This document shows, piece by piece, positions 1-8,088 of a stretch of DNA of 64,000 nt. This DNA is from Thermanaeromonas sp. C210 (GTDB lineage: Bacteria; Bacillota; DSM-521; Neomoorellales; Neomoorellaceae). Positions within the stretch are counted from its first letter, which is position 1, and the number at the start of each line of letters is the position of its first letter. The notes below the pieces were generated by a model. The model saw nothing but the letters and a program-made list of their open reading frames with translations. It did not search any database and was not told the origin of the DNA. The translations under genes and the position numbers were made by a program. The DNA lies in the NCBI RefSeq assembly GCF_013167955.1, contig NZ_BLWF01000003.1:496001-560000 (forward strand), written 5' to 3'.

Positions 1-59
1 GGCGGAGAAAGCCACTGGGCGCTTGCAGGTAGTATAACCCGGAAGGGAGGGGCCACAGG

Positions 60-266
60 ATGAAACTACCCGTAATCTTAACCAAGGGCGAGGACGGCTT
101 TATCATAGCCGAATGCCCGGTACTGCCTGGGTGTTTATCCCAGGGGAAGACGCGAGAAGAGGCCCTGGCAAACATTCGGGAGGCGATTGAGCTGTATCTT
201 GAAACCGGAGAGGCACCACAGCTTCCCCCAGCCTTTGAGGTTGCCGAAGTGGAGGTCGCTATATAA
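60..266 (+). CDS. hicB: HicB-family antitoxin
   Basis: This 68-residue protein fits the short HicB antitoxin type: an N-terminal fold with FIIAECPVLPGCLSQGKTREEAL (residues about 15-36, seen here as the blocks IIAECPVLPGC and GKTREEAL), followed by an acidic helix. HicB proteins bind and neutralise HicA mRNA interferases and usually repress their own promoter. The ATG at 60 follows the purine-rich stretch GGGAGGGG with suitable spacing. The hicA-like reading frame begins at or just before its stop codon, the usual order for this pair when antitoxin comes first. No separate DNA-binding domain is evident, so it may be a minimal antitoxin. The upstream promoter lies mostly outside the window. 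Confidence 0.85.
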   Translation: MKLPVILTKGEDGFIIAECPVLPGCLSQGKTREEALANIREAIELYLETGEAPQLPPAFEVAEVEVAI

Positions 267-282
267 GGCCTAAGCTCCCGGT

Positions 283-492
283 GTGCTCGGGGGGGAAGAG
301 GCCGTCAGGGCCTTTGAGAAGGCCGGATGGCGTGTAGCAAGGCAAAAGGGAAGCCACGTGAGCATGGTCCAGCGGGGCACGCCCGTAATATTGACCATAC
401 CCCTCCATAGGGAGTTGGACCGGGGCCTCTTGCGGGCGCTGATACGCAAAGCCGGCCTCACTGTAGAGGAATTTACTGCGCTCCTGGGGTAG
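283..492 (+). CDS. hicA: HicA-family toxin, N-terminus probably frameshifted
   Basis: The frame encodes a HicA-type double-stranded-RNA-binding-like mRNA interferase. GSHVSM (residues about 23-28) holds the catalytic-type histidine, and ILTIPLHRELDRGLLRALIRKAGL matches the family C-terminal half. HicA proteins normally begin with a K-L-P-V-x-S-G block. That block (KLPVCSGG) is present at 272-295 but in a different frame from the rest. A run of seven G at 289-295 separates the two frames, and one added G would join them into a full HicA starting near 263 and overlapping the hicB stop. As it stands, translation would have to use GTG at 283, which has no good ribosome site. The gene may be inactivated, phase-variable or mis-sequenced. 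Confidence 0.7.
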   Translation: MLGGEEAVRAFEKAGWRVARQKGSHVSMVQRGTPVILTIPLHRELDRGLLRALIRKAGLTVEEFTALLG

Positions 493-520
493 CCAGGAAA
501 AAAGCGGCACAAATCCCTGG

Positions 521-690
521 CTAGACCACACCTTTGCCGCGTGGCTTTTGGAGATGAGGGAGCACCCCGGGGTGGTTTAGGAACGTCTGGGGACAGCCAA
601 ATAAGCGTGGTTATGGATACTCACAGCCACGTCCTCCCCTGTCTCACAGAGGAAGCCGTAGCCAGGAACAAAAACCTGACGCGTGGAGAG
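521..690 (+). pseudogene. Tyrosine recombinase (integrase) C-terminal remnant
   Basis: Two frames together spell the C-terminal end of a phage-type integrase. The frame from 527 gives HTFAAWLLEMREHPGVV, then a TAG at 578, then ERLG. The frame from about 595 gives SQISVVMDTHSHVLPCLTEEAV. Family members read roughly LRHTFAT-LLE-G-HPKVVQERLGHSQISVTLDTYSHVLP. The gene is dead: it has a stop codon, a frameshift, no N-terminal half, and the nucleophilic tyrosine of the DTYSHV motif is replaced by histidine. It ends about 80 bases from the 3' end of the tRNA-Lys gene, a common integration target, so it probably marks a former integrated element. Confidence 0.65.
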
Positions 691-769
691 ATAAACAAAA
701 AAACCTCCGACAGCCCGCACTCCTGCAGTAAATTCTATAAGGTGCGAGGCTTGGAGGCCTTGATTTTGT

Positions 770-845
<76 letters not shown>

Positions 846-854
846 ATGGATTGT

Positions 855-931
<77 letters not shown>

Positions 932-1050
932 TCCCTCAATGCAATAAACATTATAGCCAAAGAAATTCTCAAAGTCAAGCTTGAAATAGGGCGCCTGGAA
1001 TGCTATGCTATAGATAAGAATAATGTATACAAGGTACAGGGGGCGAGGCC

Positions 1051-1176
1051 GTGGAGTATCTCCTGACGTGGATTGAGGGGGAGGAAGTGGACTACCGCAT
1101 CCTGACCGAGGAAGAGCTGCAGGCCTTTCTCGAGGAAGAAAAGGAGAAAAACTGCATCACCGCTCCTTTAGCTTAA
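1051..1176 (+). CDS. Small acidic protein, unknown function (41 aa)
   Basis: An open frame from GTG 1051 to TAA 1174-1176 encodes 41 residues (VEYLLTWIEGEEVDYRILTE and on), rich in glutamate. A G-rich stretch with GGGGGCGAG lies just before the start, and an intrinsic terminator follows ten bases after the stop, which supports a real transcription unit. I do not recognise the family. The frame has no earlier in-frame start after the stop at 1021, so the product would be this short unless the gene is itself a remnant of something longer. Confidence 0.4.
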   Translation: MEYLLTWIEGEEVDYRILTEEELQAFLEEEKEKNCITAPLA

Positions 1177-1185
1177 GACTAACGG

Positions 1186-1210
1186 GCCGGCCTGACGGGC
1201 TGGCTTTTTT
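1186..1210 (+). terminator. Intrinsic terminator
   Basis: GCCGGCC (1186-1192) pairs with GGCTGGC (1198-1204), seven pairs with one G-T wobble, around a five-base loop. Six T residues follow directly. It sits just after the 41-aa reading frame and before the DUF3786 gene, and would insulate the two. Confidence 0.8.
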
Positions 1211-1244
1211 ATTTATCCTTGTCTTTAGGGGGAAACAAAGGGTC

Positions 1245-1859
1245 ATGGACAGAATGCCCTACAATTTAAACGTCACCCTGGAACTGGCCCGGGAGCGGCT
1301 CCGGGACCTTTCGCCCGAAGAAATAGCGGCCAGAAAAAACGTACGCTGGCAGGAGGACACCGGCGAAATACACTGTCCCTCCCTGGAATCCGTCTACCGC
1401 GTCCGGTACCCCGGCGGGCAGGTCTACGGAGAGGGAGGCGGGGAGGTAGACACCCGCTGCCAGGTTCTGATCCTCCACTATCTTGCCAGCAGCGGAACCT
1501 CCCTCCAGGGCCGGTGGATTTCCTTCAAGGAGCTTCCCGGCGGCTCCCTGTACCAGCAGCCCTTCTATTCCCGGTCCGTACTGCCCTTGGTGAAAACCTT
1601 CGGCTTCGACCTAGAGAAGTTCCTCGCCGCCGGCCGGGCCCTGGGGGGAGAAAGAGCTACCGTAGGGCACGCGGGGATGATTCTTTACCCCTTTCCCCTG
1701 GTACCGGTATGTATCTCCCTGTGGGCCGGCGACGAAGAAGTGCCTCCCAACGGGACCATCCTTTTCGACGGTTCGGCGGCCGAGCACCTGGCCACCGAAG
1801 ATTACGCCGTCCTCGCCGAGCTCCTGGTGCGCCGCTTGAAAGCTGCGGCGGCGGGATAA
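1245..1859 (+). CDS. DUF3786 domain protein
   Basis: This 204-residue soluble protein matches the DUF3786 type seen in anaerobic Firmicutes and deltaproteobacteria. It has an N-terminal helix (LELARERLRDLSPEEIAAR), a central YLASSGTSLQGRWISFKELPGG segment (LHYLASSG and WISFKELPGGSLYQQPF are the recognisable parts) and a conserved ILYPFPLVPVCISLWAGDEE strand region near residue 150. There are no membrane segments and no known catalytic motif. Members often occur in corrinoid or one-carbon metabolism contexts, but nothing here shows that role. The start could be ATG 1245 or ATG 1254. The stop is followed after one base by the next ATG, so the two genes are probably translationally coupled. Confidence 0.8.
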   Translation: MDRMPYNLNVTLELARERLRDLSPEEIAARKNVRWQEDTGEIHCPSLESVYRVRYPGGQVYGEGGGEVDTRCQVLILHYLASSGTSLQGRWISFKELPGGSLYQQPFYSRSVLPLVKTFGFDLEKFLAAGRALGGERATVGHAGMILYPFPLVPVCISLWAGDEEVPPNGTILFDGSAAEHLATEDYAVLAELLVRRLKAAAAG

Positions 1860-1860
1860 C

Positions 1861-2742
1861 ATGCTCCGGGTGGTAAGCGTCAGCCTGGGCACTCCCCGGC
1901 GAAATTACCGCTACCGGCTGGACCTCCGGGGCACTCCCGTTCTGGTGGAGCGCCTGGGCTGCGGAGGCGACCTCAACGAAGCCGGCCGGCTCCTGGAATC
2001 CCTGGAAGGGAAGGCGGCCGCCCTGGGGCTGGGGGGCGCCAACTTCTTCTACCAGGTGAGAGAATACCGCGTGCCGTGCCCGGCGGGCCAGTACTTAAAG
2101 CAGCGGGTTAAAGGCACGCCCCTGGTGGACGGTTCCGGCTGGAAGGAAGCCGTGGATCCCTGGAGCGTAGCGGCCCTGCAGGAAGAAGGAATAAAGCTGG
2201 CCGGCCGGACGGCCCTGGTGGTTTCGGTTTTAGACCGCAGCTGGCTCGCCTATGCCCTGGCCGAGGCCGGGTGCCGCGTGCTGGCCGGCGACCCGGCCTT
2301 CGCCTTAAAGCTGCCCGTAAGCCTGTCCCTGCCTTCCTTTGCGGCCATAGCCCGCTGCACTCTACCCCTGCTGGCCCGCATCCCCCTTAAATACCTCTAT
2401 CCCCTGGGCTCCCGTCAGGAGGCCCCCGGTCGGGGCCGGGCCTTCCTTTACCGGGAGGCGGACATCATTGCCGGCAACTGGCATTTCATCCGCAGCCACC
2501 TGCCTCCCACTTTAAAGGGGAAAATCGTCATCGCCGCCGGCACCACCGCCGAAGACCGCCGGCTCCTGCAGCAGCTGGGAGCCCGCTACCTGGTAACCAC
2601 CTCACCCCTGTGGGGGGAGACGGCCCCCTCAGCCAACATGCTGGAAGCCGTGCTGGTGGCCCTGGGGGCGACGAGGAAGGACGCCTACGCCGCCCTGGCA
2701 CGCGAGCTGGGCTGGAGGCCCCGGGTCCTCAAGTTGAATTGA
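1861..2742 (+). CDS. Quinate/shikimate 5-dehydrogenase-like protein
   Basis: The 293-residue protein opens with MLRVVSVSLGTPRRNYRY and then has AALGLGGANFF, a TPLVDGSG block and a Rossmann-like core (RTALVVSVLDRSWLAYALAEAGCRVLAGDP, about residues 118-147). This pattern is found in proteins annotated as quinate 5-dehydrogenase in anaerobic Firmicutes. Their actual substrate is not established, and the usual glycine-rich dinucleotide loop is poorly kept, so the enzyme name should be read loosely. A later segment (VIAAGTTAEDRRLLQQLGARYLVTTSP) looks like a second alpha/beta half. It begins one base after the DUF3786 gene and likely shares its transcript. Confidence 0.6.
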   Translation: MLRVVSVSLGTPRRNYRYRLDLRGTPVLVERLGCGGDLNEAGRLLESLEGKAAALGLGGANFFYQVREYRVPCPAGQYLKQRVKGTPLVDGSGWKEAVDPWSVAALQEEGIKLAGRTALVVSVLDRSWLAYALAEAGCRVLAGDPAFALKLPVSLSLPSFAAIARCTLPLLARIPLKYLYPLGSRQEAPGRGRAFLYREADIIAGNWHFIRSHLPPTLKGKIVIAAGTTAEDRRLLQQLGARYLVTTSPLWGETAPSANMLEAVLVALGATRKDAYAALARELGWRPRVLKLN

Positions 2743-2802
2743 GCATCATTTTCCTCCCGCCGCGGCCGTAAATATATAGGAAGAGCGGGGGAGGGAGATT
2801 GG

Positions 2803-3078
2803 GTGAGGGTAAAGATCGGGGACTTCTTCTTCGAGCGGAGCTACTTGGAAGACGGCTCCCGCTTTCTGGAATACTTAGGACGGGTGCGGAAAAACCCGCG
2901 GGACCTCGAAGCCCACCTGGCTTTGGGAGTGATCCACGATTATCACGGCCGGCCTGCCCAGGCGATAGGCCACTATTGGTCCGCCCTCCAGCTGGATCCC
3001 ACCGACCCCTTTGCCCGGGAGCGCCTCAAAGACCTGCTGGCCCACCTCCAAAACCTGATCAGTATGGCAGTCCGGTGA
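2803..3078 (+). CDS. Small TPR-repeat protein
   Basis: A 91-residue protein starting at GTG 2803, preceded by GGGGGAGGGAGA. Residues about 28-78 form tetratricopeptide-like helices (FLEYLGRVRKNPRDLEAHLA, then GRPAQAIGHYWSALQLDPTD), with the usual A/G-Y/F-DP spacing of TPRs. It carries one full and two partial repeats, so it would act as a protein-protein adaptor. No partner can be named. It lies between the quinate-dehydrogenase-like gene and thiL. Confidence 0.7.
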   Translation: MRVKIGDFFFERSYLEDGSRFLEYLGRVRKNPRDLEAHLALGVIHDYHGRPAQAIGHYWSALQLDPTDPFARERLKDLLAHLQNLISMAVR

Positions 3079-3163
3079 CTGGTCGGAAGAGAACACCTTG
3101 CGCCGGCCCTTTTCTTATGGCAATATAGGAGGGGAAGTCTGCCAAAAGGAAAGGGCGTTATCG

Positions 3164-4174
3164 TTGCGCCTCAAAGACCTGGGCGAATTCGGCCTCATCC
3201 AACGCATCCAAGAAGGCTGCCTCGTAAAGCCGGAGCGCGTCCTGCAGGGCATCGGCGACGACGCCGCCGTTCTCCACGCCGGGGGAGACCATCTCCTCCT
3301 GGCCTCCACCGATATGCTGGTAGAGGGCATCCACTTCACCCTGGAAACCGCCACCCCCTTCGAAATCGGCTATAAAGCGGTGGCGGTGAACATCAGCGAC
3401 ATCGCCGCCATGGGGGGCATTCCCCTGGAAATCTTAATATCGGTGGGATTGTACCCCGACCAGGAAGTGGAATTCGTCGACGAACTGTACCGGGGTATGA
3501 AGACTTGCTGCCGCCTCTACGGCGTCAACATCATCGGCGGGGACACCGTTGCCTCTCCCCGCGCCGTAATCGTCAACGTAGCCATTCTAGGCCGGGTGGA
3601 AGCCGGGGCCGTCCTGTACCGGTCCACCGCCCGTCCCGGAGACGTGATCCTGGTTACCGGCGACCTGGGAGCCTCGGCCGCGGGCCTCGACATCCTCCTG
3701 AACCCCAAACCCGTGGACGCGGAAGTGGCCGCCCGCCTGCGGAAGCGCCATTTCCGGCCCACCCCCCGCGTGGAAGAAACCCGGGCCGCGGTGGAGGCCG
3801 GGGGACTGACGGCCGCCGACGACATCAGCGACGGCCTGGCCAGGGAAATAAAGGAGATCGCCTCGGCCTCCGGCGTGGGCGCCCTCCTGTACGGCGAACA
3901 GATCCCCATATCCCCGGACGTGCGGGAAGCGGCGGCCGCCTACGGGAAGGACCCATTGGACTACGCCCTCTTCGGCGGCGAGGATTTCGAGCTACTCTGG
4001 ACCTGCCGGCCGGAAGCCGTGGAGGAAATCCGCCGGGCCGTAGCCGCCCGCTGCGGCACTCCGGTCACCGTAATAGGAGAAATCGTCCCGGCGGCGGAGG
4101 GTGTAAACCTCCGGTATCAGGGCTGCCGCCGTCCTCTTCTGAAGGGGGGCTACACCCACTTCGCCCAGCCTTAA
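3164..4174 (+). CDS. thiL: Thiamine-monophosphate kinase
   Basis: ThiL phosphorylates thiamine monophosphate with ATP to give the cofactor thiamine diphosphate. The family's start, MRLKDLGEFGLIQRI, falls at TTG 3164, nine bases after AAAGGAAAGG. An upstream GTG would add an unlikely 22-residue tail. Signature blocks are GIGDDAAV (about residues 30-37), STDMLVEGIHF (49-59), NISDIAAMGG (76-85), GGDTV (about 125) and DISDGL in the C-terminal half, which hold the acidic Mg/ATP ligands. At 336 residues the length is normal. A YjbQ protein, which can also make thiamine phosphate, is encoded 21 kb away. Confidence 0.95.
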   Translation: MRLKDLGEFGLIQRIQEGCLVKPERVLQGIGDDAAVLHAGGDHLLLASTDMLVEGIHFTLETATPFEIGYKAVAVNISDIAAMGGIPLEILISVGLYPDQEVEFVDELYRGMKTCCRLYGVNIIGGDTVASPRAVIVNVAILGRVEAGAVLYRSTARPGDVILVTGDLGASAAGLDILLNPKPVDAEVAARLRKRHFRPTPRVEETRAAVEAGGLTAADDISDGLAREIKEIASASGVGALLYGEQIPISPDVREAAAAYGKDPLDYALFGGEDFELLWTCRPEAVEEIRRAVAARCGTPVTVIGEIVPAAEGVNLRYQGCRRPLLKGGYTHFAQP

Positions 4175-4262
4175 AAGGCCGGGCCGGGAACGGATGACCC
4201 CTTTGCCTCGACCCGGAAGGGGTCGGTGCGGACGGGATGAACTGCAGAGGTGGAGGCCTTAA

Positions 4263-7031
4263 ATGATAGCCCCCAGCTACGTAGTGTTGGACTTGGAGAC
4301 CACCGGTCTGGATCCCGACCGGGACCGCATACTGGAGATCGCCGCCCTGCGCTTTGAAGGAGGGGTGCTGGTGGAGGAATTCAGCACCCTGGTCAACCCC
4401 GGCATCCCCGTTCCGCCCCCCATCCGGCGTCTGACCGGCATCGACGACGACATGGTTACCGCCGCCCCCTCCTTAGACGAGGTCCTGCCCGGTTTGCTCT
4501 CCCTCCTCCGGGGCGCCGCCGTCTTCGCCCACAACAGCTCCTTTGACCTGGCCTTCCTGGAGCGGGCCGTGGGCCTTCCCTGGCCGGAGCCCGCCCTGGA
4601 CACCCTGGAGCTCAGCCGCATCCTATTTCCCTGCCTGCCCTCCCACAAGCTGGGCTTCCTGGCCGGCCATTTCGGCCTCCACGTGGAGCCCTGCCACCGG
4701 GCCCTGGCCGACGCCCGTGCGGCGGCCGGACTCCTGGAGATCCTGTGGGAGGAAACCCTGCGGCTGCCCCCGCACCTTCTGCACCGCCTGCAGTTCCTGG
4801 CCCCGCCGCCCCTCAGCCTTTGGTTCAAGGCGGCCGGCGAGCGGCAGGCCCACCGCGCCCCGGCGGAAGAGGCCGCCGCGGCCCACCAGGGTCTTTTCGC
4901 CCCGCCCGGAGGGGCCAGTGCTCCCGTACCCTTTTCCCCGGACCTCCTGGCGGAGCACCTGGCTCCCGGCGGCACCTTGTCGTCCCGCCTGCCCGGGTAC
5001 GAGTACAGGCCGGAGCAGGAAAAAGTACTGCGTACGGTTGCCTCGGCCCTGGCCGAAAGCCGGCATGCCGTAGTGGAAGCGGGTACCGGCACCGGCAAAT
5101 CCCTGGCCTACCTAATCCCGGCCGTCTACTGGGCCCGCCACAACCAATGCCGCGTGGCCGTAGCCACCCACACCATCAGCCTGCAGGAACAACTATGGCA
5201 CAAGGACATACCCCTCCTGCAGGAAGTCCTACCCGTGCCATTCAGGGCGGCTCTCCTCAAGGGCCGCAACAACTACCTCTGCCGGCGGCGCCTGCGCGAG
5301 CTGGAAGAAAACCTGGCCACCGGGGGCCCTGCCGAAAGGCTCTTCCTCATGCGCCTCCTGCGGTGGCTGCACCTTACCTCCACCGGGGACTGGGGCGAAT
5401 TGAAAATAACGCCCGAAGAAGAAGCCTGGAGGAACATGCTATCCTCGGACAACGAAACCTGCCTGGGCTCCTCATGCCCCTTTGCCTCCGGCGCCTGCTT
5501 CGTCACCGCAGCCCGGCGCCGGGCCGAAGAGGCCGATATCCTCATCCTCAACCACTCCCTGCTACTGAGCGACCTTTGCATGGACAACCAGGTGCTGCCC
5601 TCCTTCGCCCACGTTATCATCGACGAGGCCCACCACCTGGAAGAAACCGCCACCGACCACCTGGCCACCAGCTGCAGCCAGGCCGGCCTCCTTTCCTTTT
5701 TCCGCCGCCTGGAGGGGAGCGATCGCTTTCCAGGCTTCCTCCACCAGCTTGCCCTGCTGGCCGCAAAGCTCCCGCCCGAAAGGCGGGACGACCTGGGCCG
5801 CCGGGTGGAACGGGCCCTGTCCGCCGCCTCCGCGGCCCGGGAGGCCGTCGGGGCGTTTTTCGACGCCCTCCGCTCCTGGTGGGAGGGACTTAGAATTCCC
5901 GCCCAGGAACCCCAGCTACGCCTTACCGCCAGGGTAAAGGAACACCCCCTGTGGGAAAACGTGCTGGCCGCGGCGGATGTGGTGGACGAAACCTGGGCCC
6001 GTCTGGGGCAGAGCCTGGAAAAGCTGGCTCCCCTCCTGGACGGGATCGGGGCCGCGGAAAAGGCCCGGGAGGCCGAAAAACTGGCCGCCGCCCTCAAAAA
6101 ACAGTGGCAGGCCTTAAGCCTCATCCTCGACGAAGAGGGCCGGGGCAGCGTAGCCTGGATCGAAAAAAGCACCGGCGGCTCCCTGACCCTGTACAGCGCA
6201 CCCGTGGAAGTGGGGCCCATCCTCCAGGAAATTCTGTTTAAGCCCTTAAAGAGCGTCATCCTGACTTCGGCCACCCTCCGGGTGGACGGCAGCTTCGACT
6301 TCTACTGCCGGCGCACCGGCCTGGACCTCCTGCCGCCGGAAAAACTCTGCACCTCGGCCTTCGAATCTCCCTTCAACTACAGGAACCAGGCTTTAATCTG
6401 CGCCGCCACCGACCTGCCCAATCCCGGTAAACTCACCGACGAGGAATACGCCGAAGCCACGGCCCAGGCCATAGCCGAAGTCTCCCTGGCGGCCGGGGGC
6501 CGCACCCTCATCCTCTGCAGCTCCCACCGCTTCCTGAGGGCGGCCTATGAAGCCGTGGGCCGGGCCCTCGCCGGCACTCCCTTTGTCATCCTGGGCCAGG
6601 GCCTGGACGGCAACCGCTTCCAGCTCCTGGAGGAATTCGCCCGCTACCCCCAGGTCGTACTCCTGGGGGCCAGTAGCTTCTGGGAAGGGATCGACCTGCC
6701 GGGCGAGCTACTCCGCTGCGTCGTCATCCCCCGCCTGCCCTTCCCGGCGCCCAACGTGCCCGTGCTGGCCGCCCGCCTGGAAAACCTGGCGGCCGAAGGT
6801 CTCAATCCCTTCACCGCCCTGAGCCTCCCCCTGGCCGTCATCCGCTTCCGCCAGGGTTTTGGCCGCCTCATACGCAGATCTTCTGACCGGGGAGCCGTCG
6901 TCGTCCTCGATCCCCGGTTGGCGGGCCAACCGTACGGCGCCTCTTTCCTCAAGTCCCTGCCTCCGGTCCGGGTCCAGCAGGGGCCCATGGCCCACCTCCT
7001 CCGATATCTCTCCGCCTTCTTCAACTTTTAA
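4263..7031 (+). CDS. dinG: DnaQ exonuclease-DinG helicase fusion
   Basis: This 922-residue protein joins a DEDD 3'-5' exonuclease to an XPD/DinG-like superfamily 2 helicase, the layout usual in Firmicutes. ExoI is LDLETTG (D10, E12), ExoII is AHNSSFDLAFLE (about 90-101), and ExoIII is CHRALADAR (about 143-151). The helicase half has Walker A GTGTGKS (about 275), the iron-sulphur cysteine set NYLCRRRL plus CLGSSCPFASGAC, DEAH in IIDEAHHLEE (about 453), SATL (about 672) and QGFGRLIRR near 865. It probably unwinds and trims damaged or stalled DNA structures. In several Firmicutes the helicase activity of such fusions is lost, but the motifs here look complete. AGGTGGAGG precedes the ATG. Confidence 0.92.
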   Translation: MIAPSYVVLDLETTGLDPDRDRILEIAALRFEGGVLVEEFSTLVNPGIPVPPPIRRLTGIDDDMVTAAPSLDEVLPGLLSLLRGAAVFAHNSSFDLAFLERAVGLPWPEPALDTLELSRILFPCLPSHKLGFLAGHFGLHVEPCHRALADARAAAGLLEILWEETLRLPPHLLHRLQFLAPPPLSLWFKAAGERQAHRAPAEEAAAAHQGLFAPPGGASAPVPFSPDLLAEHLAPGGTLSSRLPGYEYRPEQEKVLRTVASALAESRHAVVEAGTGTGKSLAYLIPAVYWARHNQCRVAVATHTISLQEQLWHKDIPLLQEVLPVPFRAALLKGRNNYLCRRRLRELEENLATGGPAERLFLMRLLRWLHLTSTGDWGELKITPEEEAWRNMLSSDNETCLGSSCPFASGACFVTAARRRAEEADILILNHSLLLSDLCMDNQVLPSFAHVIIDEAHHLEETATDHLATSCSQAGLLSFFRRLEGSDRFPGFLHQLALLAAKLPPERRDDLGRRVERALSAASAAREAVGAFFDALRSWWEGLRIPAQEPQLRLTARVKEHPLWENVLAAADVVDETWARLGQSLEKLAPLLDGIGAAEKAREAEKLAAALKKQWQALSLILDEEGRGSVAWIEKSTGGSLTLYSAPVEVGPILQEILFKPLKSVILTSATLRVDGSFDFYCRRTGLDLLPPEKLCTSAFESPFNYRNQALICAATDLPNPGKLTDEEYAEATAQAIAEVSLAAGGRTLILCSSHRFLRAAYEAVGRALAGTPFVILGQGLDGNRFQLLEEFARYPQVVLLGASSFWEGIDLPGELLRCVVIPRLPFPAPNVPVLAARLENLAAEGLNPFTALSLPLAVIRFRQGFGRLIRRSSDRGAVVVLDPRLAGQPYGASFLKSLPPVRVQQGPMAHLLRYLSAFFNF

Positions 7032-7112
7032 TCACTTTCCCCCGCCGGGGTTAATAGTATATAAGGGAGGAAGCCGGGACGGCCATTAACCCTCCGGGAG
7101 GTGAAAGGAGCC

Positions 7113-7184
7113 ATGCGCGTTTACTTCATACCCCTGCCGGGCTTCCTGAAACGGCTTTTGAAGAAACTGCTCCACCAGGAATGA
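7113..7184 (+). CDS. spoVM: SpoVM, sporulation membrane-curvature peptide
   Basis: A 23-codon gene begins MRVYFIPLPGFL and continues KRLLKKLLHQE. Bacillus SpoVM is 26 residues and begins with the same layout: M-K-x-Y-x-I-x-L-P-x-F-L followed by a basic amphipathic helix. The proline at position 9, the FL pair and the amphipathic tail are all present. SpoVM embeds in the outer forespore membrane, recognises its positive curvature and anchors SpoIVA to start spore-coat assembly. A strong ribosome site (GGAGGTGAAAGGAG) precedes the ATG, and a terminator overlaps the stop, so it is a monocistronic or terminal gene. It is too short for most gene callers and is easily missed. Confidence 0.85.
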   Translation: MRVYFIPLPGFLKRLLKKLLHQE

Positions 7185-7204
7185 GGTGAAAACCCCTCTT
7201 TTTT
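7183..7204 (+). terminator. Intrinsic terminator after spoVM
   Basis: GAGG (7183-7186) can pair with CCTC (7195-7198), with a further G-C pair inside, followed by six T residues (7199-7204). The stem is short but the T run is good and it lies right at the end of spoVM. Confidence 0.6.
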
Positions 7205-7257
7205 AGCATAAACCCTTCCCTCGACTCCTAGAATTAAATAGAAGGGGGGAAGGGTCG

Positions 7258-8079
7258 GTGCGGGCTGCCGTCGTCAAATTCGTGGGGTTGGGCTTTATAC
7301 TGGGGCTGCTCTTCGGCTATACATTATGGGGATGGGGAAACGGGGGGAGGGAGGAGGAAGCGACACCGGACCGGCCGGTCATGTCCTCCATCACGGCCTC
7401 CTCTCCTTCTCCCTTTGACGTAATCTACCTCTTCTACAAAGCCGTAGAAGAAGGAAACGGGGAGAAAGTGCGCGAGCTGGTAACGCCCGAATTATGGACC
7501 AAACTGCAGCAGGAAGGATTCCTGGAGGAATGGCGGGCGCGGAAAAACCTGGAGCCAGAACTCCGCTTTGTCCTGTTCCTGGTGTCCGATCAGAGCGTCG
7601 ACGAGGATAGCGGCCGGGCCTGGGCCCGGGGCCGGGCCGAATGGGAATCGCCGCGGCGGGGCCTCATAAGCACCGAAGAAACCGTCCACCTGGTGCGCAG
7701 GGGCGAGACCTGGCTAATAGAGTCCATCGAAAGAAACTCTCCCCTCCAGGCCGCCAACGAAATGTACCATGCCATAGAACAGGCCGACTGGAGCCGCCTG
7801 CGGGCCGTCCTGGAACCCAGCTACTGGAGAAAGCTCAACGCCGCTGGCATCATTTCCGCCCTAAAAAAAGACCGCCGGAGTTCCACCTCCGGCGTCTACG
7901 TCATCTTTTATATTAACGATTATGCCGTCTCCGGGAACAAGGCGTGGGTAAAGGGTGACGCCATCTGGCATCCCTTAAGCCCAGGAACCTACGAAACCCC
8001 GGTAACCCTATCCCTCCAGAAGGTGGGTCGTCGGTGGCTGATAACCTCCATCCAGGGCCACTGGGAAATCACTAAATAA
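7258..8079 (+). CDS. Membrane-anchored protein with two NTF2-like domains
   Basis: A 273-residue protein starting at GTG 7258 after AGGGGGGAAGGG. Residues about 5-27 (VKFVGLGFILGLLFGYTLWGW) form a single membrane helix with little before it, so the rest is probably outside the cell. Two similar halves follow, each starting with an FYKAVEEGNGEKVRELV / MYHAIEQADWSRLRAVL helix and ending in a WLIESIE / WLITSIQ strand. This is the layout of an NTF2/SnoaL-like (DUF4878-type) duplication. Such domains bind small ligands or partners in surface proteins. I cannot name a function. The adjacent spoVM is separated by a terminator. Confidence 0.6.
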   Translation: MRAAVVKFVGLGFILGLLFGYTLWGWGNGGREEEATPDRPVMSSITASSPSPFDVIYLFYKAVEEGNGEKVRELVTPELWTKLQQEGFLEEWRARKNLEPELRFVLFLVSDQSVDEDSGRAWARGRAEWESPRRGLISTEETVHLVRRGETWLIESIERNSPLQAANEMYHAIEQADWSRLRAVLEPSYWRKLNAAGIISALKKDRRSSTSGVYVIFYINDYAVSGNKAWVKGDAIWHPLSPGTYETPVTLSLQKVGRRWLITSIQGHWEITK

Positions 8080-8088
8080 CCTACTCCT

